From the NCBI GenBank assembly GCA_009763385.1, contig CM019822.1, positions 14,651,950 to 14,715,949 on the forward strand: a stretch of 64,000 nt of DNA, written 5' to 3'. The notes beneath the pieces were generated by a model. That model was not told the DNA's origin and did no database searches. It saw only the letters and a list, made by a program, of their open reading frames with translations. The DNA is from Coix lacryma-jobi var. lacryma-jobi (Eukaryota; Streptophyta; Magnoliopsida; Poales; Poaceae). Position 1 is the stretch's first letter, and every line of letters begins with the position of its first letter. The position numbers and the translations under genes are program-made. This document shows, in pieces, positions 1 to 8,889 of this stretch.

Positions 1-1498
1 CCCAGGACATGCACAAATTGTTTTTACGGAATAGGTGTAGGAAGCGCTCGACATCATCCTCTCCAAGGATGGACAGCAATTCAGGAATTTTGTGCCACAA
101 TTTATCACTTACCCACTGTATCAAACCATGTGCAGTTGAAAAGTGTTACAAAGGAATAAATCATATACAAAGAAAGCAAAGCAAATAAAAACATAGCTAT
201 GCTGAGGAGCCTCTTATGACAAGAAAAAATATCCACATGAACTAAACAAAAGGTGCAAACATTGTATGTTGACTGAATTATGCAAATTGAGATAACAAAA
301 ACCTGAGGAGTGCGGTCTGGGGTGATTACTTTAGTTGCTCTATAGTTAGCAACAAAAGCAGTTGTTTTAAAGAGCCACTGAAAAAGAAAATGCTAAGAGT
401 GAGAGCTCACAAAAAGAAAATGTACAAGAGAAATATCATGAGTTGGTGGTTACAATACCTCTTTCCCATGTTCCCACTGGGTTTTTGTTCCATCACAAGG
501 AGGACAAGGAGGATAGGGAGGATTCCATGGGTCCTCTATTTCATCTGTTGTTAATCCATCTTTAGCTTTATCTTTCTCTTTGGGATCAGCAGCTTGCAAG
601 GCCCCAATTTTACACGTCTCATGCATTGGTGCAGAGGTACTGTGAAAGTCGGACCTGTTTTTTTCTTCATATACCATATATGAAAACAAGGAAAATCATT
701 TATGTTCTAAAGATGTGGTATTGTTATCAAAATTCTGATGGTCAAACAATAATCCAAAATACCATAGTCACATACCATGATGCATGTTATGATGTTACCA
801 ACCTACTCAATTTCTCATGCACTAGGTGAACAGAATGCTAGAAATATGATGCACCACAAATATAGAAACTGAACGCCAAAAACCTACCTATGTTCAATAT
901 CTGGGTTCAACCAGAAGTTCCAGACTTCACCTGTTCACCAATTACTATTTATTCAACACTAACTTGTTCGTCCTGGTGGTCCAGACGTTGAAGCACTCCA
1001 CAACAAGTTATTATTAGATATGCAATAAGTGTGAGCAATCCTGAAAGGAACAGTAGTAGATGAAGTGTGAATTATTTCCGTACGGAAAATTGGAAAACAA
1101 AATCATACACAATATGTTGTTTCTCTGTCTCCCTTTGGTTTTAAGGATTGCAGTCACAGCTCAAGACCCCATATACAACTTACACATGGAAATTAGCACA
1201 ACGCTGTGGAGATTAAGCAATTAGGACTTCCACTTAGTACCACTAGAGGACAGACACTTTTCTGTATTTCTCAACAAAAGTCGATAACCACTGATTTTGT
1301 TTAACATGGGTTCCGTAAACCATGAAGAATCAACCAAGTTATTCATCGAGTACTATTTTTGCAAAGTCAACATTTGGAATCCTATTTTTGCGAAGCGCGG
1401 CAATTAGAGTCCTAAATATGCAATTTTCCCAAATAAATCAAGAAAACAAAGTCTTATTCTTACTTGAGAGGAAACTCTAGCGACAGCATGCACTGCAT
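1..1498 (-). CDS. 5' part of an unrecognised spliced host gene (four coding exons, runs off the window)
   Basis: I do not recognise the product. Four exons fit together on the minus strand: 1498-1464 (start codon 1498-1496, ends with two bases of a codon), 654-459 (starts with the one base needed, ends in phase 0), 377-303 (75 nt, phase 0) and 115-1 (phase 0, open to the edge). Each internal junction has AG before and GT after the exon: acceptors ACAG at 655, TTTTTCAG at 378 and ATACAG at 116; donors GTAAGA at 1463, GTATTG at 458 and GTTTTT at 302. The partial protein is about 140 residues. It has a Pro/Cys-rich stretch PWNPPYPPCPPC in exon 2 and a Leu-rich segment KIPELLSILGEDDVERFL in the last exon. 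Matching phases across three junctions are the main support. The start is inferred: it is the first ATG giving the right phase, and the acceptor of its exon was not found. Confidence 0.6.
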
Positions 1499-1511
1499 CT
1501 AAAGACTTATG

Positions 1512-1982
1512 CTTGAGTCCTAACTTTACCAAATCTCCCAAGAAAACATTCGATTTTTCAGCAAAAAGGCAACGATATACAGAGGAAATTCCTAAGGCCT
1601 TAAAAACCAAAATAAACAACAATCGAAAGGCTACACCTCGGTCCTAGGGCGGAGCCAGTATGCATAAAATCGTTTTTTTTTTTTCAAAATATCGGAGTTA
1701 GTGGGCATAGGGCCGATCCGCTTGAGCCCTAACTTCACCAAATCTCCCCAAGAAAACATTTGACTTTTCAGAAGAAAGGCAACGATATGCGGAGGGAAAA
1801 TCTAAAGGCCTTGATAACTAAAGAAACAACAATCGAAAGGCTACACCTCGATAAGGCGTCCAAGGACAGATCCAGTATGCATAAAACCGTGTTTTTTTCA
1901 AAAATATCGGAGCTTGTGGGCATAAGGCGAATCAGTATGCATAGAATCGTTATTTTTTTCCAAAAAAATCGGAGTTAGGGCA
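1512..1982. repeat. Local tandem repeat, about 210-bp unit, 2.2 copies
   Basis: Copy 1 (about 1512-1718) and copy 2 (about 1721-1930) share the order CTTGAG-CCTAACTT-ACCAAATCTCC, AGAAAACATT, AAAGGCAACGATAT, AACAATCGAAAGGCTACACC and CAGTATGCATAAAA, then a T-run and ATCGGAG. A third partial copy (1932-1982) repeats only the GTATGCATAGAATCG to ATCGGAGTTAG end. The array lies in the presumed leader intron of the minus-strand gene. Confidence 0.75.
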
Positions 1983-2075
1983 TCTATGCATGGGTCAGAT
2001 CCGGATACCAAAAGCTTACATCAGGATTGGACTTGGGATGCACGGATTCACATAGCGACAAGGTAAAGAGTGTAC

Positions 2076-2330
2076 CTAGTGAATGCTCGTCGCTGGCGAA
2101 GGACCTGCGACCCTACGAAGATTGGCAGCGCCGCCGCAAAGAAACCACGAGAGAGATGGAGAGAGACAAACACGGGAGGGGACTTGGGAGGCCAAGGGCT
2201 ATTTGTTCCTATTTGTTGGAGAGCTAGGTCGGGTACTGGGGTTGAGCGAAGCAGTAGGGGTGAGGAGGAGGGGGCGCTGGGCCGCGGTAGCTGGGCCGGC
2301 CCAGGTGGGTGAGAGCGAGGAGTAGGGCCA
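2076..2330 (-). promoter_or_regulatory. Probable 5' leader exon and promoter of the minus-strand gene
   Basis: On the minus strand the stretch from about 2200 to 2076 looks like a grass 5' UTR: CT-rich with TCTCTCTCC runs, then GGCGGCG, ending in CTAG before a GTACAC donor at 2075. Just upstream (2275-2305) are GGGCC/GGCCC motifs, including the tandem GGGCCGGCCCAG. These resemble the site II (TGGGCY) elements of housekeeping plant promoters. No TATA box was seen. The leader intron would run from 2075 to the exon that holds the start codon near 1498. Confidence 0.4.
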
Positions 2331-2378
2331 GGGTACTACAAATTCTGGATACATATGGGTCCGAATAAGAATATCAAA

Positions 2379-2752
2379 GGTTACTTATGTGGCTGTTTTT
2401 CTTTTGAAGTTGTGTATATGGCCTCAAAACGAAACTTTGTATTCGTACTTATTTGGCCTTCCGTTAGATTTTCCGTTAGATTTAAGAGCATAACGGTGTT
2501 AAGTGTTGGGTAAAAATATCATTTTACCCCTGCGCCTAAAAAATAAAAAATAAATAACAGTATATATATACTGTTTATATACATATATATATATTGTTTT
2601 TTATCTTTTTAGGCGCAGGGGCAAAATGGTATTTTTACCCAATACTTAACACTGTTATGCCCTCAAATCTAACGGAAGACCAAATAAGTAACAAAGTTTC
2701 GTTTTGAGAGCATATACACAACTTCAAAAGAAAAAGGACCACACAAGTAACC
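2379..2752. mobile_element. Foldback MITE-like element, nearly one long inverted repeat
   Basis: The left arm starts GGTTACTTATGTGG and the right arm ends CCACACAAGTAACC. Inner blocks also mirror: TTTTGAAGTTGTGTATATG with CATATACACAACTTCAAAA, CAAAACGAAACTTTG with CAAAGTTTCGTTTTG, and CCTGCGCCTAAAAA with TTTTTAGGCGCAGG. The centre is an AT-rich TATATA tract (about 2560-2600). No ORF is present. A target duplication was not resolved, so the superfamily is open. The transcript would form a roughly 170-bp hairpin. Confidence 0.75.
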
Positions 2753-2840
2753 AGAGTTTTTTTGAGAGCCAAATAAATAATTCTCCCAATATCAAACATA
2801 GCTAGACCAATTTTGATATGGCCCATCTTCTTTATCTTTA

Positions 2841-3450
2841 TTATACCTAAAAAGACTCGGATGTTATCGTCATCCAACAAAAAATCGGACCGTCCGGCTC
2901 CTCCCGGATGTTATCGTCATCCTACAAAAAATCGGACCGTCCGGCTCCTCCTCGCTTCGCCCTCCTCACGCGACACCGGCTCCCGCGAAACCGTCGCGAC
3001 TTCCACCACGCGCCCGCTCTTCACGCGACGCCCGTCGCGAGCTCCACCCCACGCGCCTCCACTTCCCTCCCCCCGCGCTCGGTCGCCGCCACCGCCTCGC
3101 CGCCCTCTCCCGCCCGGCCACCCTCTCCCGCTCTGCCACCCTCCAATTATACCTGAAAAGACCCGGATGTTATCGTCATCCAACAAAAATCGGACCGTCC
3201 AGCTCCTCCCGGATGTTATCGTCATCTAAAAAAAAATCGGACCGTCCGGCTCCTCCTCACTTCGCCCTCCTCACGCGACACCGGCTCCCGCGAAACCGTC
3301 GCGACTTCCGCCACGCGCCCGCTCTTCACGCGACGCCCGTCGTGAGCTCCACCCCACGCGCCTCCACTTCCCTCCGCCCGCGCTCGGTCGCCGCCACCGC
3401 CTCGCCGCCCCCTCCCGCCCGGCCACCCTCTCCCGCTCTGCCACCCTCCA
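2841..3450. repeat. 305-bp tandem duplication upstream of the GCP3 fragment
   Basis: Copy 1 (2841-3146) and copy 2 (3147 to about 3450) are offset by 305-306 bp. Both run from TTATACCT(A/G)AAAAGAC through GGATGTTATCGTCATC and AATCGGACCGTCC to CTCCCGCTCTGCCACCCTCCAA. In each copy GGATGTTATCGTCATC itself occurs twice, about 50 bp apart. The block is strongly GC-rich. It lies between the proposed Helitron 5' end and the captured gene. Confidence 0.8.
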
Positions 3451-3711
3451 ACCCACACAAATTCCCCTCCCCGGGCCGACCGAGCGCCGCTCCCCTCCCC
3501 CAGCCGACCGGGCGACGTCTCTTCGCCCCGCCACGAATTCTCCTTTCCCGGTCGACCGAGCGGCGGACCCCTCCCCCAGCCGACCGGGCGACGTCTCCCC
3601 GCCCCCGGCCGACCGGGTGCCGCCCCAACGAACATCGCCGTCGTGGCCAGGACGCTGAGGCCCTTCCCCGCCGCGGCTGGAACCCTAGCTCCACCCTCCC
3701 GCCCGCACCAA

Positions 3712-5150
3712 TGGACGACCAACAAACCCAGGATCTCGTCAAGGAGCTCGTCCACCGCCTCCTCTCCGCTGCTGAATCCGGCGGCGGCGGCGGCGGCGGT
3801 CGAGACACGGGCGGCGCGCTGCGGTTCGCGCACCGGCTCCTCTCCAGCTGCCTCGCCCCCGCGGTCCTGCCCGATGAGCACGCGCTCGCGAAGTCCATCA
3901 AGAGCCGCCTCGCCGCCTCAGGCCGCCTCGACGATGCGCTCGCATTCGCCGACCTCCACTCCAAGCTCTCCGTCCGTGCCCGCCCGGCGTCGCTGTGGCC
4001 GCTCCTCTACTTGCTCGACTCGCTCTCCTCGCAGCGCCGCGCCGCCGCGGCGGCTTCATGCCTCCCGAACCTCCCCAGTGTCGCGCCTCCGCGGAATGCC
4101 ACCTCGGGGACGGCGCCGGGCGCCGGTGGCAGGCCGGGCTCGCGGGCGCACGGGGCGCCGCCGGGCGGCGTGGTTCTGGTCTCCAAGGATCCGAACAACA
4201 TCCGCGAGATCGCGCTGCGTGAGTACACCGAGCTGGTGATCGACGAGACGGAGGTGTCGGAGGCCGTGCTTGTGCGGGACGTGATGTACGTGTGCCAGGG
4301 CATCGACGGCCGCTACGTGCGCTATGACAAGGCTGTCGACGCCTACGACCTCACAGACGGAGTCCGGGTGCCGCGATCCATGCGCACCCTCGTTCGCAAG
4401 GTGTGCGAACTTGGATGGCTTTTCCGCAAGGTGAGGGGCTTCATTTCTGACAACATAAGCCGCTCGCTCTCAGATGCTGCCAATGAGGTGGGCACGGTTG
4501 CCCAGGCATTCTGCTCGACACCCCACAAGGAGCTCTCTGATTATTACAAGTTGTTGGCTGTTCTGGAATCGTACTCATGGAATAATCCAATTCCCACACC
4601 TGGATCTGATTCAGGTGTGTCCAGTAATTACCTTTCACTGATCCGTCTTGCAGTGTGGCTTTCTGAGCCAGCAGTGGGAATGCGCCTAATGGCTGTTCTG
4701 GTGGATGGATGTCGGGGATTGAGGGTGGCGCTATGGCTGGTGTGATCCATGGGCACGCACAGCATGGAGATCCTATTTTTCAGGAGTTTATGGGCGGATT
4801 GCTGCGCCAGGTGTGCTCGCCATTGTTTGAGATGGTCAGGAGCTGGGTGCTAGAAGGGGAACTGGAGGATGTATTTGCAGAGTTCTTTATTGTTGGGCAG
4901 CCAGTGAAAGCAGAATCTTTGTGGCGGGAGGGCTACCTCATTCAATCTGATATGCTTCTAGCTTTCATTTCTCCGGTGCTGACACAACGGATTCTTAGAA
5001 CTGGCAAGTCAATCAACTTTCTTAGAGTATGCTGTGACGATAGTGGCTGGGCTGATGCTGCTGTCGAGGCTGCTGCATATGTTGGCACTACGACGTCTCA
5101 GGGTGGCCTTGTTTATGGGGAGACTGATGCTTTGGAGGCATTGGTAGCAC
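3712..5150 (+). pseudogene. GCP3: Truncated, frameshifted gamma-tubulin complex component 3 (GCP3/Spc98-like)
   Basis: The family member is a subunit of the gamma-tubulin ring complex that nucleates microtubules. From ATG 3712 the frame gives MDDQQTQDLVKELVHRLL and family blocks such as VLVSKDPNNIREIALREY, VRKVCELGWLFRKV, DELSDYYKLLAVLE-like ELSDYYKLLAVLE, and RLMAVLVDGC. One base is lost at about 4723-4726 in GAGGGTGGCG. The family sequence then continues one frame over: GAMAGVIHGHAQHGDP, RSWVLEGELEDVFAEFF, TGKSINFLRVCCDDSGWADA, GETDALEALVA. Homology stops near 5150 and turns into a Gly-rich, unrelated stretch ending at 5212. About 480 of roughly 840 residues are present; the C-terminal gamma-tubulin-binding part is gone. 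The 5' region is GC-rich and the open frame extends upstream to 3213, but that part is not family-like. Identity is recognised from memory of the family. Confidence 0.85.
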
Positions 5151-5215
5151 GGCATCCTGGTGGCGGAGGCGGCACGACATCTGGCAGTGCAGGCGACGCG
5201 ATGTCCCGGTGACGC

Positions 5216-5417
5216 AGGCACTGCGACATCCTGGCCGGCAGCACAGGCGGTCCGTGTGCTGACCCTCCCGTTCAGGTTGGAAAGCTTCATTGTATGCTTT
5301 GTTTGATATGATTAGATGTTCTACATGATTTTAATGTGTATTCGGATTGCAGCGAGATTGTATTCAACGGTCCAGCACAGCACGGTGTGTTGCCATTGAC
5401 TCCTAAGCCCTCCTCAG
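5216..5417 (+). other. Two exon-like pieces of an unrecognised gene
   Basis: A frame ending ...VRVLTLPFS at 5275 meets a GT (5276). A piece at 5353-5417 follows a TTCGGATTGCAG acceptor, completes the split codon and reads EIVFNGPAQHGVLPLTPKPS before a GGTATTG donor. The join is phase-compatible. These may be captured exons of a second gene beside the GCP3 fragment. I do not recognise the protein. Confidence 0.3.
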
Positions 5418-6940
5418 GTATTGACAAATGCCTTGAACAATCCGTTTTGCTCTTTGCTTTCCAATACCTGTATATCGAATGGTGTTGTCCTTGAATTTAG
5501 TGATCACAAATTAAGCTTGCAGCTTGTGATCAACATATACCATGATAAGGAGCTTGTGATCGTAACTCTTGATTTTGTTTATTTGATGAACTAGCAGCAG
5601 TCAGTCTTGTATAAACTGAAACTATTTTTTTTCTTCCTCAGTTATTTTTCTTGTTCTCTGAATCTTGCTAGCAAAAATAGCCAACACTTCTCTTGTCCTA
5701 AGTTTATATTATGTAATTTAATTTTCCATGCCAGTATGTATAACCTGGCCTATGTTGCCGAAGAAATATTTGTTTCCATGTTCAGGCAGCGCTCATTTGG
5801 TCTCGCATGTATGGCTATTGGCGTCACTTGCATTCAGTGTTCTGATCCAAATTTTGTCCCTGTGTATTTGATGTTAGTCTTCAGAACCCATACAATATTC
5901 CTATATCGATCGTCTATTTTGTAACTTTGTATTTTATTCTCAAGAGTTAAGAATGAGGCTTGAGTCTCCATATTTGCACGAACTCCAATACTAATCTGTT
6001 CGGGGGATGGATATCTACCTTCGAGGTGAGAACCTATGACTTAATTCTTAAACCAAGTGGAGCTCTGTTATTATGTTATCGAGTAAAAGTAACAAATTAT
6101 ATCATACAGACAACTTAAGATGGAATTTTGGATCTTGTCTGTTGACAGATGATCATCCCTTCCTTTAGGTGTAGAGTAGTGAAGTAAAACCATCAAAGAA
6201 TACAATGGTAGAAAATATTTATCATTTTTTCTGAAAGTAAGCTTAGCTAAGTCCTTAAAATGAGTTAAATATACAGACGACCCTTAAACTTATCATGGAG
6301 TACCACTTAGGTAGATTGTTCATTCTTTTGTATATTGCAAGGTCCTTTCTCCTTTGTTTCGTTCCCTCTATGATCTTAGGTGTGCCCTATGATCCAAAGC
6401 ATGCTTAGTATTTCATACAGCACATTCCATCAAGATCATCAGACATGCTGATTTTATCTGTTTCACATCTCCTAAAATTTTGCCCATTGACTTAAAATTG
6501 TTGATTGTACACCTCGTTAGTTTTGGAGCTAGATATATGATATATCCTAAATTACAAATTCTATAGCTCATGATTCCTTCTTGCAAGTTTCAGAGAGTAT
6601 TTGTGAGTTACTGAATCCAAATGGCATATCTGTCCATGGAGAATAGGTTGCTTGAGAAAAACTACTCTGCATGATAAGTTCATAAAAAAAACTCATAGGC
6701 ATAACTACATTCTCTTAGATAAGTTCACAGAAAATGCTGATGGTGCCATCGTGCGTTAGGGTTGGATCTCCCAGGCTTCCCGCGTTTTAGTTTTGGTCTT
6801 CCTTCGTCGCGTTTAGATGTTGCGACATAAATTGCTTTTTGTAAGAAGAATCGACACAGAGAGGTTACACGAAAAATGACAGAGTCTAATGTTTTAGGTT
6901 TCTTTTTTTATGCCTGCAAGATTGGCCTCTGTTCTTTGCT
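5418..6940. other. AT-rich stretch with no gene seen
   Basis: This looks like intron or intergenic sequence inside the putative Helitron. The ORF at 5607-5924 has no recognisable content. No repeat or RNA gene was seen. Confidence 0.5.
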
Positions 6941-7215
6941 GCAAGAGTCTCTGAGCTCATTTGGGAAGAAGGGGAATGTTGGGTCGAGGCTGGACTCACG
7001 GCGTAGGCTGCATTGTTGGCCTTTACTTCCGACTAAGGCCCATCGACGCTTACAAGTCGCAAAACAATCACTTATGCAATAGCCCGATAAGCTAGCTACA
7101 GTTCGGTGTGTTCCTGTTGGAACCTTGAGCTGGGTATCTCACACAGCAAAAGGGAAAACCATGTAACCTTTCTACCCTCTTTATGAAACGTGTGCTAAGC
7201 ACGTATGCAAAAAAA
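6941..7215 (+). mobile_element. Short retroposed element (5'-truncated LINE or SINE) with target duplication
   Basis: The 10-bp GTTCTTTGCT occurs at 6931-6940 and again at 7216-7225. Between them is a 275-bp piece that ends in seven A residues, as expected of poly(A)-primed retroposition. Its 3' part, CCCTCTTTATGAAACGTGTG, resembles plant LINE tails. No coding domain remains. Confidence 0.5.
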
Positions 7216-7308
7216 GTTCTTTGCTAATCATACTTAGTTTAATGGCCTATGTATGTATGCAATTTCACACCCAGTGATTTAAAGTAATTATTTGGTTTCC
7301 TCATGTAG

Positions 7309-7387
7309 GTTGATTTATCATGATTCATTTGTTTCTCAGTTCAATGACAGATTCCGTGGGAGCACATTGGCGGATGACATGGAGTGA
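7309..7387 (+). other. Exon-like piece with a stop codon, possibly a captured last exon
   Basis: After a CCTCATGTAG acceptor, 25 codons run LIYHDSFVSQFNDRF...LADDME to a TGA at 7385-7387. The amino-acid composition looks coding, unlike the AT-rich surroundings. Its phase does not join directly to the exon at 5353-5417, so at least one more piece would be needed. The gene is not recognised. Confidence 0.3.
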
Positions 7388-8490
7388 CTACACATGGTCA
7401 GTATATTTAAATAACTTATTGTTTCAATCATTTCCTGTATCAGATTATTTAACTTTGTCCAACCGAGAATATCTATGTACAAGCAGATGGTATTTACCTT
7501 ATCTATGGCATTTTTAGGAGAGAGGAATCTTATTCACAAGATTTTAGCTGGTTAAGCTTTACAACCATATGCTCTTTTCTGCATGTATCTATTGGATGTC
7601 ACCTAGAGATCACTTCTGTAATGCTCTCTTCTGAAACTTAACATTTTATCTATGCCATTTTTAGAAGATTTGGTTGAGCTTTAGAACCATATACTTTTTT
7701 CTGCATATCTCTATTGAATGTCACCTTGAGATTACTTTTGTAGTACCTACTTCTGAAACTTAACATTTTTTCACTAAAAACAAGAGCAACTTAAAATGAT
7801 CAATTTAAGTCGGTGGTTGTCATTTAGTAACTCCTGAGGTATCTTTCTTTGACGTTGAGCCAGTGAGCTCAAACTACTTGCAAAAAAGAACTACAATATG
7901 AAACTGCTCTCAATTGTAGCTTATCAGTATTACTATACTATTAATTATGGGAGATGTATTGCTGGATCAAGGATTCTTGGCAATGAAGCTTGAGGATCAA
8001 AGTGGAAAAAGTATGTTTATTTTAGCTTTGGATTATAAAAGCATGCCCTAACTATTGTTGGTTGTACACCTCACTTCTCTGGGAGTATGGCAATCGGAAT
8101 GGGTAGTGCATCACATACATTGTTATTGTGTCCTTGGCAGGACTCTGTCCCAATGGCTCCGGCTCCAGATGTTACTGTCCTGCACTGTAGCGCCAAGAAA
8201 ATGCCTCTGGCTTCTCGTGATTTTTTTGTCTATCGAGCAGATGGAGTCCACAAAGTTGTGCTTTGTGGGCTCCTTCTAGCTCCGACACAGTGTGCTACAG
8301 GGCTAGACAGAGTCGGCTCCTTCTAGCACCGACGTAATGTGCTACAGGGTCAGACAGAGTCTGAAGGAGCCTGGCCAAACACGCCTTGAGTTCAGTTGTA
8401 CCGGTGATGTAGAGTCAATAGTCATTGTGAACATGTACAATTATTATGATCTGAACTTAATTAATTTGATTTCAAATACAGATTTGTATT
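7388..8490. repeat. Mostly featureless stretch with a short tandem repeat at 8269-8360
   Basis: Most of this is AT-rich with no gene. At 8269-8360 a unit of about 45 bp, GGCTCCTTCTAGC-CCGAC...GTGCTACAGGG, ending AGACAGAGTC, is repeated twice. It ends near GGAGCCTGGCCAAACACGCC at 8370-8390, which recalls the termini of some grass DNA transposons, but no terminal inverted repeat or target duplication was resolved. Confidence 0.35.
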
Positions 8491-8889
8491 ATGTATTGTA
8501 AAAAAAGGGAGTGTACGGGCGGAGGCTGTGCGACGGGTGGTGGTCGCGCCGACGGGCCCCGGTGCGCTCGTAGCGGCGGTCGGCGGAGCTTCGAGAAGCG
8601 GAACTGCGGGTCCAGGCTGATCGTGCGTCTCCTACGCGGTGCTCCCTGGAGGTTCGTGCTCAGTCAGCGGCCACCAGGCGTCAGAGGCAGATCTCCGGCG
8701 AGAGCCGCTGGAACGGACGCACAACACATGTTCGACGATTTGCGTCTGCAGAAGAACTTGATTTCTAGGTACGTATTCTGTTTTCATCAGTTGTAGTTAG
8801 CACAGTATCTGAGGTTTTGTGGCTGGAAGAGAGTCTAGTTGCCCGCTGGTACACTGCTTGGTGGCTAAGTCTACCAACTCTGTACAAGA

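Noticed and set aside
3213..3711. Upstream extension of the GCP3 frame and overlapping 200-aa antisense ORFs
   Set aside because: The family start MDDQQTQDL is at 3712. The upstream text is Pro/Arg-rich and comes from the duplicated GC-rich promoter block.
3712..5212. A working GCP3 gene
   Set aside because: It is frameshifted and lacks the C-terminal half; no continuing exons of the family were found downstream.
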